Part shown: piece by piece, positions 1-5,489 of the stretch | Numbering within the stretch: the stretch's first letter is position 1 | Layout of the letters: each line of letters opens with the position of its first letter | Origin: Sphingomonadaceae bacterium | GTDB lineage: Bacteria; Pseudomonadota; Alphaproteobacteria; Sphingomonadales; Sphingomonadaceae | Assembly (NCBI GenBank): GCA_014380205.1 | Contig: JACMKH010000135.1 | Span: 1 to 6,126 of the forward strand | Reading direction: 5' to 3' | Length of the DNA: 6,126 bases | Translations under genes and position numbers: made by a program | Notes under the pieces: generated by a model | Told to the model about the DNA's origin: nothing | The model's database searches: none | The model's input: the letters and a program-made list of their open reading frames with translations, nothing else

Positions 1-1
1 C

Positions 2-421
2 GCCCCGCCGCCGGCGCGCTTCGAGGCGGGGACGCCGCACATCGTCGGCGCGCTCGGCCTCCACGCCGCGATCGACTATGTCGAGGAGATCGGGCTCGGC
101 GCAATCGCGCGTCACGAGCACGCGCTCGTCGCCGCGACGCGCGATGCGCTCGGATCGCTCAACTCGGTGCGCCTGTTCGGACCCGACGATGGCGCGGGAA
201 TCGTCAGCTTCGCGGTCGAGGGGGTGCATCCGCACGATGTCGCGACCATATTGGACGAGGAGCGAGTCGCGATCCGCGCGGGGCATCATTGCGCACAGCC
301 GCTGATGGCGCATCTCGGCGTCGAGGCGACGGCGCGGGCGAGCTTCGGAGTGTATAACGGTGCGAACGATGTCGCGGCGCTGGTGCGGGGGATCGAGCGG
401 GTGACGAGGATTTTCGGGTGA
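2..421 (+). CDS. sufS: Cysteine desulfurase SufS, C-terminal part (5' end outside window)
   Basis: This is the last 139 residues of a PLP-dependent group II cysteine desulfurase, which converts cysteine to alanine and holds the released sulfur as an enzyme persulfide for Fe-S cluster assembly in the cytoplasm. Family members are about 405-420 residues, so roughly two thirds lie upstream of the window. Seen directly: RFEAGTP at visible residues 6-12, the active-site loop RAGHHCAQPLM with the persulfide-forming cysteine at visible residue 97 (TGC at 290-292), and the C-terminal ARASFGVYN segment, where E. coli SufS has CRASLAMYN with its conserved arginine. The HHCAQP loop separates SufS from IscS/NifS, whose catalytic loop is longer. 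The stop TGA (419-421) overlaps the next gene's GTG by four bases. SufS normally needs a SufE or SufU partner, and none is encoded in this window. Other suf genes (sufB, C, D) probably lie just upstream, which is inference. Confidence 0.96.
   Translation, partial: APPPARFEAGTPHIVGALGLHAAIDYVEEIGLGAIARHEHALVAATRDALGSLNSVRLFGPDDGAGIVSFAVEGVHPHDVATILDEERVAIRAGHHCAQPLMAHLGVEATARASFGVYNGANDVAALVRGIERVTRIFG
406..410 (+). promoter_or_regulatory. Ribosome binding site deciding the GTG start of sufT
   Basis: GAGGA lies inside the end of sufS, seven bases before the GTG at 418. It supports the GTG start and coupling of sufT translation to sufS, since the start and the sufS stop share GTGA. Confidence 0.6.
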
Positions 422-879
422 ACGAGCAGCGCAGGATCGTCGCGGAGAAGGTCGACCGGGTCGAGACCCCGCCCCGCGCGCGCGTTGGGGACGTGGACGT
501 GACGCCGCGCGAGCGCGACTATCTCGAAGGATTCCTTGCGCAAAAGCCGGCCCAAGAGGGCTCCGGCGAGCCCGGCGGCGACCTTTACGAGGCGGTGATC
601 GAGGCGCTCAAGGACATCTACGATCCCGAAATTCCCGTGAACATCTACGATCTCGGACTGATCTACAATGTCGAGGTCGGCGCGGACGGCCACGCGGTCG
701 TCACGATGACCTTGACCACGCCGCACTGCCCCGTCGCCGAGTCGATGCCCGGCGAAGTCGAGCTGCGCGTCGGTGCGGTCCCGGGCGTCGGCGACGCCGA
801 GGTCGTGCTCGTCTGGGATCCGCCTTGGGACCCGAGCAAGATGACCGACGAAGCGCGGCTCGAGCTGGGGATGCTGTGA
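418..879 (+). CDS. sufT: SUF-associated DUF59/MIP18-family Fe-S assembly protein
   Basis: A 153-residue member of the DUF59 (MIP18, PaaD-like) family, in the subgroup found in SUF operons and called SufT. Family knowledge links it to maturation or repair of Fe-S proteins; its exact biochemical role is not fixed. Residues 1-55 are a charged, low-complexity N-terminal extension (DYLEGFLAQKP at 34-44). The DUF59 domain begins near residue 56 and carries DPEIPVNIYDLGLIY (69-83) and TTPHCPVAESMP (100-111), with the conserved cysteine at 104. The C-terminus WDPPWDPSKM followed by an ARLELGML tail is characteristic of the SUF-associated subgroup. The GTG start is favoured by a GAGGA site seven bases upstream and by the four-base overlap with sufS. 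The stop shares one base with the sufA ATG (TGATG). Placement between sufS and sufA argues for a role in cluster assembly rather than in phenylacetate oxidation, the role of true PaaD. Confidence 0.92.
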   Translation: MNEQRRIVAEKVDRVETPPRARVGDVDVTPRERDYLEGFLAQKPAQEGSGEPGGDLYEAVIEALKDIYDPEIPVNIYDLGLIYNVEVGADGHAVVTMTLTTPHCPVAESMPGEVELRVGAVPGVGDAEVVLVWDPPWDPSKMTDEARLELGML

Positions 880-1232
880 TGGCCACGACCATGCGCCCCC
901 GACCCGCCGCGCTTATCCTCACCCCGACCGCCGAGGCGCGCATCGCCGCGCTGATGGCGCAGGCCCCCGAGGGCGCGGCCGGCGTCAAGCTCTCGACCCC
1001 GCGCCGCGGCTGCTCGGGCCTCGCCTATTCGGTCGATTACATCACCGATCCCGATCCGCTCGACGAGAAGATCGTGACGCCGGGCGGCCACTTCTATGTC
1101 GATGCGGGCTCGATCCTCTATCTGATCGGCTCGACGATGGACTGGGTCGAGGACGATTTCGCCGCCGGCTTCGTCTTCGCCAACCCCAACGCCAAGGGTG
1201 CCTGCGGCTGCGGCGAGAGCTTTACGGTTTAA
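879..1232 (+). CDS. sufA: A-type iron-sulfur carrier protein (SufA/IscA/ErpA family)
   Basis: A 117-residue A-type carrier that accepts Fe-S clusters from the SUF scaffold and passes them to client proteins in the cytoplasm. The three conserved cluster-binding cysteines are visible: Cys45 in RRGCSGLAY, and Cys109 and Cys111 in the C-terminal ACGCGESF. The body matches the family, including the stretch around residues 87-104 that ends in FVFANPNAKG. The ATG at 879 is chosen because it overlaps the sufT stop as TGATG, has GGGG at 867-870 eight bases upstream, and gives the usual family length. A start at 825 in the same frame would add 18 residues unlike the family, and ATG at 891 is a possible shorter start. 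I call it sufA from its operon position; IscA or ErpA cannot be excluded on sequence alone. Confidence 0.93.
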   Translation: MATTMRPRPAALILTPTAEARIAALMAQAPEGAAGVKLSTPRRGCSGLAYSVDYITDPDPLDEKIVTPGGHFYVDAGSILYLIGSTMDWVEDDFAAGFVFANPNAKGACGCGESFTV

Positions 1233-1900
1233 TGCACTCCGCACTTGCACACATCACAACCTGGATCTTCGATCTCGACAACACGCTCTACCCGGCCTCC
1301 GCCAATCTCTTCGGCCAGATCGACGTACGCATGGGCGAATATATCGCTCGGTTGCTCGATGTCGGGCCCGAGGAGGCGCGGGCCATCCAGAAGGGCTTCT
1401 TCCATTCGCACGGCACCACGCTTTCGGGGCTGATGGAGGCGCATGGCGTCGAGCCGGGAGAGTTCCTCGATTTCGTCCATGACATCGATGTCGAGGTGAT
1501 CGCCGAGGACCGCGCGCGGGCCGAGGCGATCGGCGCGCTACCCGGCCGCAAGCTCGTCTTCACCAACGGCGACGCGCCCTATGCCCGCCGCGTGCTCGCG
1601 CGGCTCGGCCTGTCGGAAAGCTTCGAAGCGATCCACGACATCCATGCGTGCAACTATGTCCCCAAGCCCGAGATCGCGAGCTATCGCGCCATGTGCGCCA
1701 CGCTCGACATCGACCCCGAGTCGGCGCTGTTCGCCGAGGACATGGCGCGCAACCTCGCGCCCGCCAAAGCGCTCGGCATGACCACGCTGTGGATCGACAA
1801 CGGCTCCGAACGGGGCTCGCACGAGGCCGAACCCGCGTATATCGATTTCGAAACGGGCGAGCTGGGCCCATGGCTCAGGGATATGACGGAGGCGGCATGA
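1232..1900 (+). CDS. HAD-superfamily hydrolase, pyrimidine 5'-nucleotidase type (SDT1-like)
   Basis: A 222-residue cytoplasmic haloacid-dehalogenase-fold phosphatase resembling the group annotated as pyrimidine 5'-nucleotidase, related to yeast Sdt1/Phm8. That group dephosphorylates UMP/CMP-like nucleotides; the substrate here is inferred. All four HAD motifs are visible: motif [10 protein letters not shown] with nucleophile Asp14 and acid/base Asp16; motif II VFTNGD with Thr111; motif III Lys145 in VPKPEI; and motif [13 protein letters not shown] with Glu169-Asp170. Residues between about 22 and 100 form the helical cap. The ATG shares one base with the sufA stop (TAATG), and the stop overlaps the dapD start as ATGA. 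The only nearby ribosome site is a weak GAGAG 12 bases upstream, so translation probably depends on sufA. No functional link to Fe-S assembly or lysine synthesis is evident; linkage to dapD may be positional. Confidence 0.88.
   Translation: MHSALAHITTWIFDLDNTLYPASANLFGQIDVRMGEYIARLLDVGPEEARAIQKGFFHSHGTTLSGLMEAHGVEPGEFLDFVHDIDVEVIAEDRARAEAIGALPGRKLVFTNGDAPYARRVLARLGLSESFEAIHDIHACNYVPKPEIASYRAMCATLDIDPESALFAEDMARNLAPAKALGMTTLWIDNGSERGSHEAEPAYIDFETGELGPWLRDMTEAA
1888..1892 (+). promoter_or_regulatory. Strong ribosome binding site of dapD
   Basis: GGAGG sits four bases before the dapD ATG at 1897, inside the last codons of the nucleotidase gene. It fixes the start at 1897 although the same frame is open upstream to 1648. 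Confidence 0.7.
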
Positions 1901-2721
1901 CCGACGAGCTTCAGCGCGTGATCGAGGCGGGTTGGGACGACCGAGAACGTGTCGGCCTCGCCACCCACGGCGAGCTCCGCGACGCGGTGGAGACCGCGCT
2001 CGAGCTGCTCGATTCGGGCGAGGCGCGCGTCGCCGAGAAGGTCGGCGGGCAATGGGTGGTCCACCAATGGTTCAAAAAGGCGGTGCTGCTCTCTTTCCGC
2101 CTCAACGACATGGCGCTGATCGAGGGATCGAGCGGCGGCGGCCACTGGTGGGACAAGGTGCCCTCGAAATTCGCCGACTGGGGCGAGAACCGCTTCCGCG
2201 CGGCGGGCTTCCGCGCGGTCCCCGGCTCGATCGTCCGCCACGGCGCGTTCATCGGCAAGGGCGCGGTGCTGATGCCGAGCTTCGTCAACATCGGCGCCTA
2301 TGTCGGCGAGAATTCGATGATCGACGGCTGGGCGACGGTGGGGAGCTGCGCGCAGATCGGCCGCGACGTCCACATCTCGGGCGGCGCGGGGATCGGCGGC
2401 GTGCTCGAGCCGCTCCAGGCCAATCCGACGATCATCGAGGACGGCTGCTTCATCGGCGCGCGCGCCGAGGTCGCCGAGGGGGTGATCGTCGGCGAAGGCG
2501 CGGTGCTCTCGATGGGCGTCTACATCGGCGCCTCGACCAAGATCGTCGATCGCGACGGCGGCGAGATCTTCCGCGGCCGCGTCCCGGCCTATTCGGTCGT
2601 CGTCCCCGGCGCGTTGCCGAGCGCCTCGGGCGGACCGAGTCTCTATTGCGCGGTGATCGTCAAGCGCGTCGACGCGCGAACGCGCTCGAAGACCAGCATC
2701 AACGAGTTGCTGCGGGATTGA
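1897..2721 (+). CDS. dapD: 2,3,4,5-tetrahydropyridine-2,6-dicarboxylate N-succinyltransferase DapD
   Basis: A 274-residue acyltransferase (EC 2.3.1.117) that transfers succinyl from succinyl-CoA to tetrahydrodipicolinate in the succinylase branch of diaminopimelate/lysine synthesis. The product feeds lysine and peptidoglycan. Length equals that of the E. coli enzyme. Residues 1-70 are an alpha-helical N-terminal domain containing [18 protein letters not shown] (52-69). From about residue 105 to 235 runs a hexapeptide-repeat left-handed beta helix (repeats such as IGKGAV, IGAYVG, IGEGAV-like units), including the family signature [10 protein letters not shown] at 168-177 followed by [14 protein letters not shown]. 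The C-terminus has [12 protein letters not shown] and TSINELLRD, as in other proteobacterial DapD. The start is set by GGAGG and the ATGA overlap with the upstream gene. It is the last plus-strand gene before a convergent pair; its stop is 8 bases from the marR stop. Confidence 0.98.
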   Translation: MTDELQRVIEAGWDDRERVGLATHGELRDAVETALELLDSGEARVAEKVGGQWVVHQWFKKAVLLSFRLNDMALIEGSSGGGHWWDKVPSKFADWGENRFRAAGFRAVPGSIVRHGAFIGKGAVLMPSFVNIGAYVGENSMIDGWATVGSCAQIGRDVHISGGAGIGGVLEPLQANPTIIEDGCFIGARAEVAEGVIVGEGAVLSMGVYIGASTKIVDRDGGEIFRGRVPAYSVVVPGALPSASGGPSLYCAVIVKRVDARTRSKTSINELLRD

Positions 2722-2751
2722 AAGCGGCCTCAGCTCTCGTCGCGCCGCAGC
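2709..2751. terminator. Weak inverted repeat across the dapD/marR convergent stops
   Basis: GCTGCGG at 2709-2715 and CCGCAGC at 2745-2751 form a perfect 7-bp inverted repeat enclosing both stop codons, with a 29-base loop. There is no T-run on either side, so a standard intrinsic terminator is not supported. In GC-rich coding DNA a 7-bp match can arise by chance. It is listed only because it is the sole candidate for ending two transcripts that converge within 8 bases. Confidence 0.15.
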
Positions 2752-3230
2752 TCGCCCTCTAGTCCGCCCTTATCCAGTCGCTCCGCGATCCGGCACAGCG
2801 CGCCGAAGACGTCGTCCCCGGCCTCCTCAAGCACCGATTCATAGGCCCGTCCAAGCCGCTCGAGCGCGGCGGCCATGCGGCGGGCTTCGTCGCCGCCCGC
2901 GTCGGTGAGAGAGACGAGCGTCCGGCGTCGATCCGCGGGATCGACGGACGACGACACGAAGCCGAGCTTAGCCAATTGGCGAATCCAGGTGATCACCAGC
3001 GGATGCGATTGCTTGAGCCGCTGGGCGATCTGCGTGACGCTCTGCGGCCCTTGATCGGCCAGCAACCGCAGCGTCGAGGCGGTCCGCGCCGGGGCGACGA
3101 TACCCAGCCGCGCGTAGAATGCGCCGGCATCGGCCACCATCCGATCCGACAAGCGTCGCAGCAGATAGGCGACGAACGGCAGCCCTCGCGCGAGGATGAA
3201 ATCGCTGCTCCCGTCCCGGATTTCTTCCAC
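2730..3230 (-). CDS. MarR-family transcriptional regulator
   Basis: A 166-residue winged helix-turn-helix protein of the MarR family, expected to bind palindromic DNA as a dimer and to release it on ligand binding or oxidation. Residues 1-40 would form the N-terminal dimerisation helices. The wHTH spans about 50-110: SVTQIAQRLKQSHPLVITWIRQLAKLGFV (64-92) holds the helix-turn-helix with the recognition helix near 75-87, and DPADRRRTLVSLTDAG (97-112) is the wing with the family's D-x-R-R pattern. The C-terminal helix (113-152) completes the dimer interface. There is a single cysteine (146), in the C-terminal helix, so an OhrR-like N-terminal sensing cysteine is absent. The GTG start at 3230-3228 is supported by GGGAG five bases upstream; no nearer in-frame start fits. 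It lies 24 bases downstream of the tlpA-like gene on the same strand and may be co-transcribed with it. The ligand and targets cannot be read from the sequence. Confidence 0.9.
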   Translation of the reverse strand: MEEIRDGSSDFILARGLPFVAYLLRRLSDRMVADAGAFYARLGIVAPARTASTLRLLADQGPQSVTQIAQRLKQSHPLVITWIRQLAKLGFVSSSVDPADRRRTLVSLTDAGGDEARRMAAALERLGRAYESVLEEAGDDVFGALCRIAERLDKGGLEGELRRDES

Positions 3231-3235
3231 TTCGA

Positions 3236-3240
3236 CTCCC
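3236..3240 (-). promoter_or_regulatory. Ribosome binding site deciding the GTG start of marR
   Basis: On the minus strand GGGAG lies five bases before the GTG at 3230-3228, in the short gap after the tlpA stop. It gives marR its own translation start. Confidence 0.6.
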
Positions 3241-3241
3241 G

Positions 3242-3260
3242 CGCTTTTAGAAAATTAGCG
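3242..3260. promoter_or_regulatory. AT-rich imperfect palindrome upstream of marR (candidate operator)
   Basis: The arms CGCT-N2-T (3242-3248) and A-N2-AGCG (3254-3260) mirror each other around position 3251, enclosing an AT-rich core in otherwise very GC-rich DNA. The element starts 11 bases upstream of the marR start codon and covers the tlpA stop codon (TAA). Position and symmetry resemble an autoregulatory MarR-family site, but only 12 of 19 positions are symmetric and I see no good promoter around it. Confidence 0.22.
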
Positions 3261-3857
3261 GCCCAGCGCGCCGTCGATCAGCCTCTGAGCGCGCTCGCCG
3301 TTCCAATCCATCCCGCCATAGACCCTGAACAGCTCGGCACCGTCCGAATCGTAGAGGATCGTCACCGGGAGCGACTCGATCCCGAGCGCGGACATGATCG
3401 CGTTCTCCGGGTCGAGCCACGGCTCGAGCCGGCGCAAGCCGCGTTCGGCGAGGAAGGGGGTGACGACCTCGGCGCCCTGCAGATCCTGGCTTACCGTGAG
3501 CACCTTGAGCTCGCCCTCGGTCCGTCCCGCGAGCGCCTCGAGCGTGGGCAGCTCGGCGATGCACGGCGCGCACCAGGTCGCCCAGAGGTTGACCAGCAGC
3601 GGGCGGCCCTCGAAATCGGAGAGCTGCCCGTCCTGCCCGCCGGGCAGTCCGATCGGCGCGTCGGGCGCGGCCATGCCGCGATAGTCGATCGAGACGCGCC
3701 CCATCTCCTGGCCCTGATAGCCGCTCGCATCGGGCAGCGCGGGGCCTTCGGCCGCACCCTCCTCGCCCGGCGCGCGCGCTTGCGGCGTTTCGGCGCCGCG
3801 CCTATCGCAGCCGGCGACCAGCAGCAGCGCGGGGAGCAGGGCGATCAGCGGGCGCAA
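3255..3857 (-). CDS. TlpA-family thiol-disulfide oxidoreductase, predicted lipoprotein
   Basis: With a TTG start at 3857-3855 this is a 200-residue thioredoxin-fold protein. Residues 1-16 form a short signal peptide (arginine at 2, hydrophobic run 4-15) ending in the lipobox LVAGC with the lipidated Cys17. Asp18 at position +2 would keep it in the inner membrane under the E. coli Lol rule; whether that rule holds here is inference. Residues 18-65 are a Gly/Ala/Pro/acid-rich linker. The thioredoxin domain begins near 66: [16 protein letters not shown] (84-99) has the active-site WCAPC (Cys96, Cys99), and the cis-proline is Pro164 in ESLPVTIL. The family reduces or exchanges disulfides on periplasmic proteins, including cytochrome c maturation substrates; the partner here is unknown. 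The start is chosen because GGAG lies six bases upstream and because it gives a compact signal peptide; the frame is open far upstream into argH antisense DNA, which is not credible as protein. marR follows 24 bases downstream. Confidence 0.9.
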   Translation of the reverse strand: MRPLIALLPALLLVAGCDRRGAETPQARAPGEEGAAEGPALPDASGYQGQEMGRVSIDYRGMAAPDAPIGLPGGQDGQLSDFEGRPLLVNLWATWCAPCIAELPTLEALAGRTEGELKVLTVSQDLQGAEVVTPFLAERGLRRLEPWLDPENAIMSALGIESLPVTILYDSDGAELFRVYGGMDWNGERAQRLIDGALGR

Positions 3858-3863
3858 TGACAG

Positions 3864-3867
3864 CTCC
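3864..3867 (-). promoter_or_regulatory. Ribosome binding site deciding the TTG start of the tlpA-like gene
   Basis: On the minus strand GGAG is followed by six bases and then TTG. It lies within the 16-bp gap between the divergent tlpA-like and argH start codons, and selects TTG at 3857 over the long open frame upstream. Confidence 0.55.
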
Positions 3868-3873
3868 AATCGG

Positions 3874-5250
3874 ATGTGGGGCGGGCGCTTCGCCGAGGGC
3901 CCCGCTGCGGTGATGCGCGAGATTAACGCCTCGATCGGGTTCGACAAGCGGCTCTGGCGGCACGACCTCGCGGCGAGCCGCGCGCATCTCGCTATGCTTG
4001 CCGCGAAACGGATCGTGAGCGCCGCCGACGCCGAGATCATCGGCGACGGTCTCGATCGGATCGAGCAAGAGTTCGAAGCGGGCGGGCTGACCGAGGATCC
4101 CGCGCTCGAGGACATCCACATGCATGTCGAGGCGCGGCTCGCCGAGCTGGTGGGGCCGGTCGCTGGGAGGCTTCACACCGCGCGCTCGCGTAACGATCAG
4201 GTCGCGACCGATTTCCGGCTCTGGGTGCGCGACGCGATCGACGCGGTCGAGGCGGGGCTCGCCGATCTCCAGCGCGCGTTGGTGACGCGCGCCGCCGATC
4301 ATGCCGATACTGTGATGCCCGGATTCACCCATCTCCAGGTCGCGCAGCCGGTCACGCTCGGTCACCATCTCATGGCCTATCACGAGATGATCGCGCGCGA
4401 CCGTTCGCGCTTCGCCGACGCGCGCGCGCGGCTCAACCGCTGCCCGCTTGGCGCGGCGGCGCTCGGGGGCACGAGCTTCCCGATCGACCGCGAATGGACC
4501 GCCGCCTCGCTCGGCTTCGACGGACCCACCGCTAATTCGCTCGATTCGGTCTCGGACCGCGATTTCGCGCTCGACTATTTGATGGCCGCGACGCAATGCG
4601 CGCTCCATCTCTCGCGCCTTGCCGAGGAAATCATCATCTGGGCGAGCCAGCCGTTCTGCTTCGTGCGTCTGCCCGACGATTTTTCGACCGGCTCGTCGAT
4701 CATGCCGCAGAAGCGAAACCCCGATGCCGCCGAGCTCGTCCGCGGCCATGCCGGGCGGATCGCGGGCTGCATGACCGCGCTGGTGATCACGATGAAGGGG
4801 TTGCCGCTCGCCTATTCGAAGGACATGCAGGACGACAAGCCGCCCGTGTTCGAAGCGCACGACCTGCTCGCGCTGAGCGTCGCGGCGATGACGGGGATGA
4901 TCGACTCGCTGACTTTCTACCCCGAGCATATGCGCACCGCCGCCGATTCGGGCTTCTCGACCGCGACCGATCTCGCCGACTGGCTCGTGCGCGAGGCGGG
5001 GGTTCCGTTCCGCGAGGCGCACCATATCACCGGCGCCGCGGTGCGCCGCGCCGAGGAGATGCGCGTGCGCCTCGCCGAGCTCAGCCTCGACGAATTGCGC
5101 GGGATCGATGGACGGATTGGTCCCGGGGTCTATGATGTGCTCACGGTCGAGGCGTCGGTCGCGAGCCGGACGAGCTTCGGGGGCACCGCGCCCGATCAGG
5201 TCCGCGCGCGCATCGCCGAGGCGCGCGCCGCGTTGGGAATGGAGCGATGA
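3874..5250 (+). CDS. argH: Argininosuccinate lyase ArgH
   Basis: A 458-residue cytoplasmic enzyme (EC 4.3.2.1) that splits argininosuccinate into arginine and fumarate, the last step of arginine synthesis; the family works as a homotetramer. Length fits the usual 455-470. It begins with the typical [10 protein letters not shown]. The three conserved regions of the aspartase/fumarase superfamily are visible: HTARSRNDQ (101-109), [10 protein letters not shown] (150-159) with the Thr-His pair at 152-153, and the mobile signature loop [11 protein letters not shown] (273-283), which carries the catalytic serine and the lysine that binds substrate. The ATG at 3874 is the only suitable start in frame, yet it lacks a clear ribosome site: the 16 bases before it carry the tlpA site on the other strand. 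Translation from a very short or absent leader is possible. The stop overlaps the next gene as ATGA (5247-5250), indicating an argH-lptM-lysA operon. Confidence 0.98.
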   Translation: MWGGRFAEGPAAVMREINASIGFDKRLWRHDLAASRAHLAMLAAKRIVSAADAEIIGDGLDRIEQEFEAGGLTEDPALEDIHMHVEARLAELVGPVAGRLHTARSRNDQVATDFRLWVRDAIDAVEAGLADLQRALVTRAADHADTVMPGFTHLQVAQPVTLGHHLMAYHEMIARDRSRFADARARLNRCPLGAAALGGTSFPIDREWTAASLGFDGPTANSLDSVSDRDFALDYLMAATQCALHLSRLAEEIIIWASQPFCFVRLPDDFSTGSSIMPQKRNPDAAELVRGHAGRIAGCMTALVITMKGLPLAYSKDMQDDKPPVFEAHDLLALSVAAMTGMIDSLTFYPEHMRTAADSGFSTATDLADWLVREAGVPFREAHHITGAAVRRAEEMRVRLAELSLDELRGIDGRIGPGVYDVLTVEASVASRTSFGGTAPDQVRARIAEARAALGMER

Positions 5251-5486
5251 GGAAGCATCTCGCCTTTGCCGTGATCCTGCTCGCGCCCGCGTGCGGCGCG
5301 CGCGAGGATCTGCGCCCCGCCGTTGGCGAATCGATGCCCGTCGCGCCCGCGATGGCGGCCGAGGCGCCGACCACCGAGGAGCTGCTCGCGCCGACCACCG
5401 AGCAGCGCCCGACGCGCGTCGACGAGGTCTTCCGCCGGTCGGAGGAACGCCAGGACGACCGCTTCGATCTCCCGCCGCCGGGGTGA
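5247..5486 (+). CDS. Small LptM-like lipoprotein
   Basis: A 79-residue predicted lipoprotein. The signal peptide [16 protein letters not shown] has a basic start (Arg2, Lys3), a hydrophobic core (5-13) and a candidate lipidated Cys16 followed by Gly17-Ala18. The lipobox reads A-P-A-C at -3 to +1, weaker than the usual L-[AS]-[GA]-C. The mature part is short, proline-, alanine- and charge-rich, probably disordered, and ends in [10 protein letters not shown]. Position directly before lysA matches the LptM (formerly YifL) family; LptM is an outer-membrane lipoprotein that assists oxidative maturation of the LPS translocon protein LptD. The enterobacterial GLKGPLY-type motif after the cysteine is not present (here GAREDLRP), so the assignment rests mainly on size, lipoprotein character and neighbours. 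The ATG overlaps the argH stop, and GGGA lies eight bases upstream. The lysA start follows three bases after the stop. Confidence 0.72.
   Translation: MRKHLAFAVILLAPACGAREDLRPAVGESMPVAPAMAAEAPTTEELLAPTTEQRPTRVDEVFRRSEERQDDRFDLPPPG
5364..5402 (+). repeat. Perfect 15-bp direct repeat, 24-base period, within the LptM-like gene
   Basis: GCGCCGACCACCGAG occurs at 5364-5378 and again at 5388-5402. The 24-base spacing keeps the frame and yields two APTTE units eight residues apart (APTTEELL then APTTEQRP). It looks like an in-frame duplication of one eight-codon unit that has since diverged at its end. Confidence 0.85.
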
Positions 5487-5489
5487 GGA

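Noticed and set aside
663..1250. 195-codon minus-strand open frame over sufT and sufA
   Set aside because: It is a shadow of two well-supported genes with no domain signal. The same applies to the frame at 1681-2373.
1648..1896. Upstream extension of the dapD frame
   Set aside because: The added sequence is an out-of-frame reading of the nucleotidase gene, whereas ATG at 1897 has GGAGG and gives exactly the known DapD length.
2976..3860. 294-codon plus-strand open frame across marR and the tlpA-like gene
   Set aside because: It is antisense to two recognisable proteins and has low-complexity composition; no motif or ribosome site supports it.
3858..4121. Upstream extension of the tlpA-like frame by 88 codons
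   Set aside because: The added Ser/Arg-rich sequence is antisense argH, would bury the lipoprotein signal peptide inside the protein, and ignores the GGAG-TTG start signal.
4419..4430. Run of six CG dinucleotides (possible Z-DNA or a simple repeat)
   Set aside because: It encodes ordinary Asp-Ala-Arg-Ala-Arg codons in argH and fits the general base composition.
3802..5025. 407-codon minus-strand open frame across argH
   Set aside because: It lies antisense to a complete, motif-bearing ArgH. Its translation is rich in Arg, Gly, Glu and His with no recognisable domain, which is usual for the reverse strand of a GC-rich gene.
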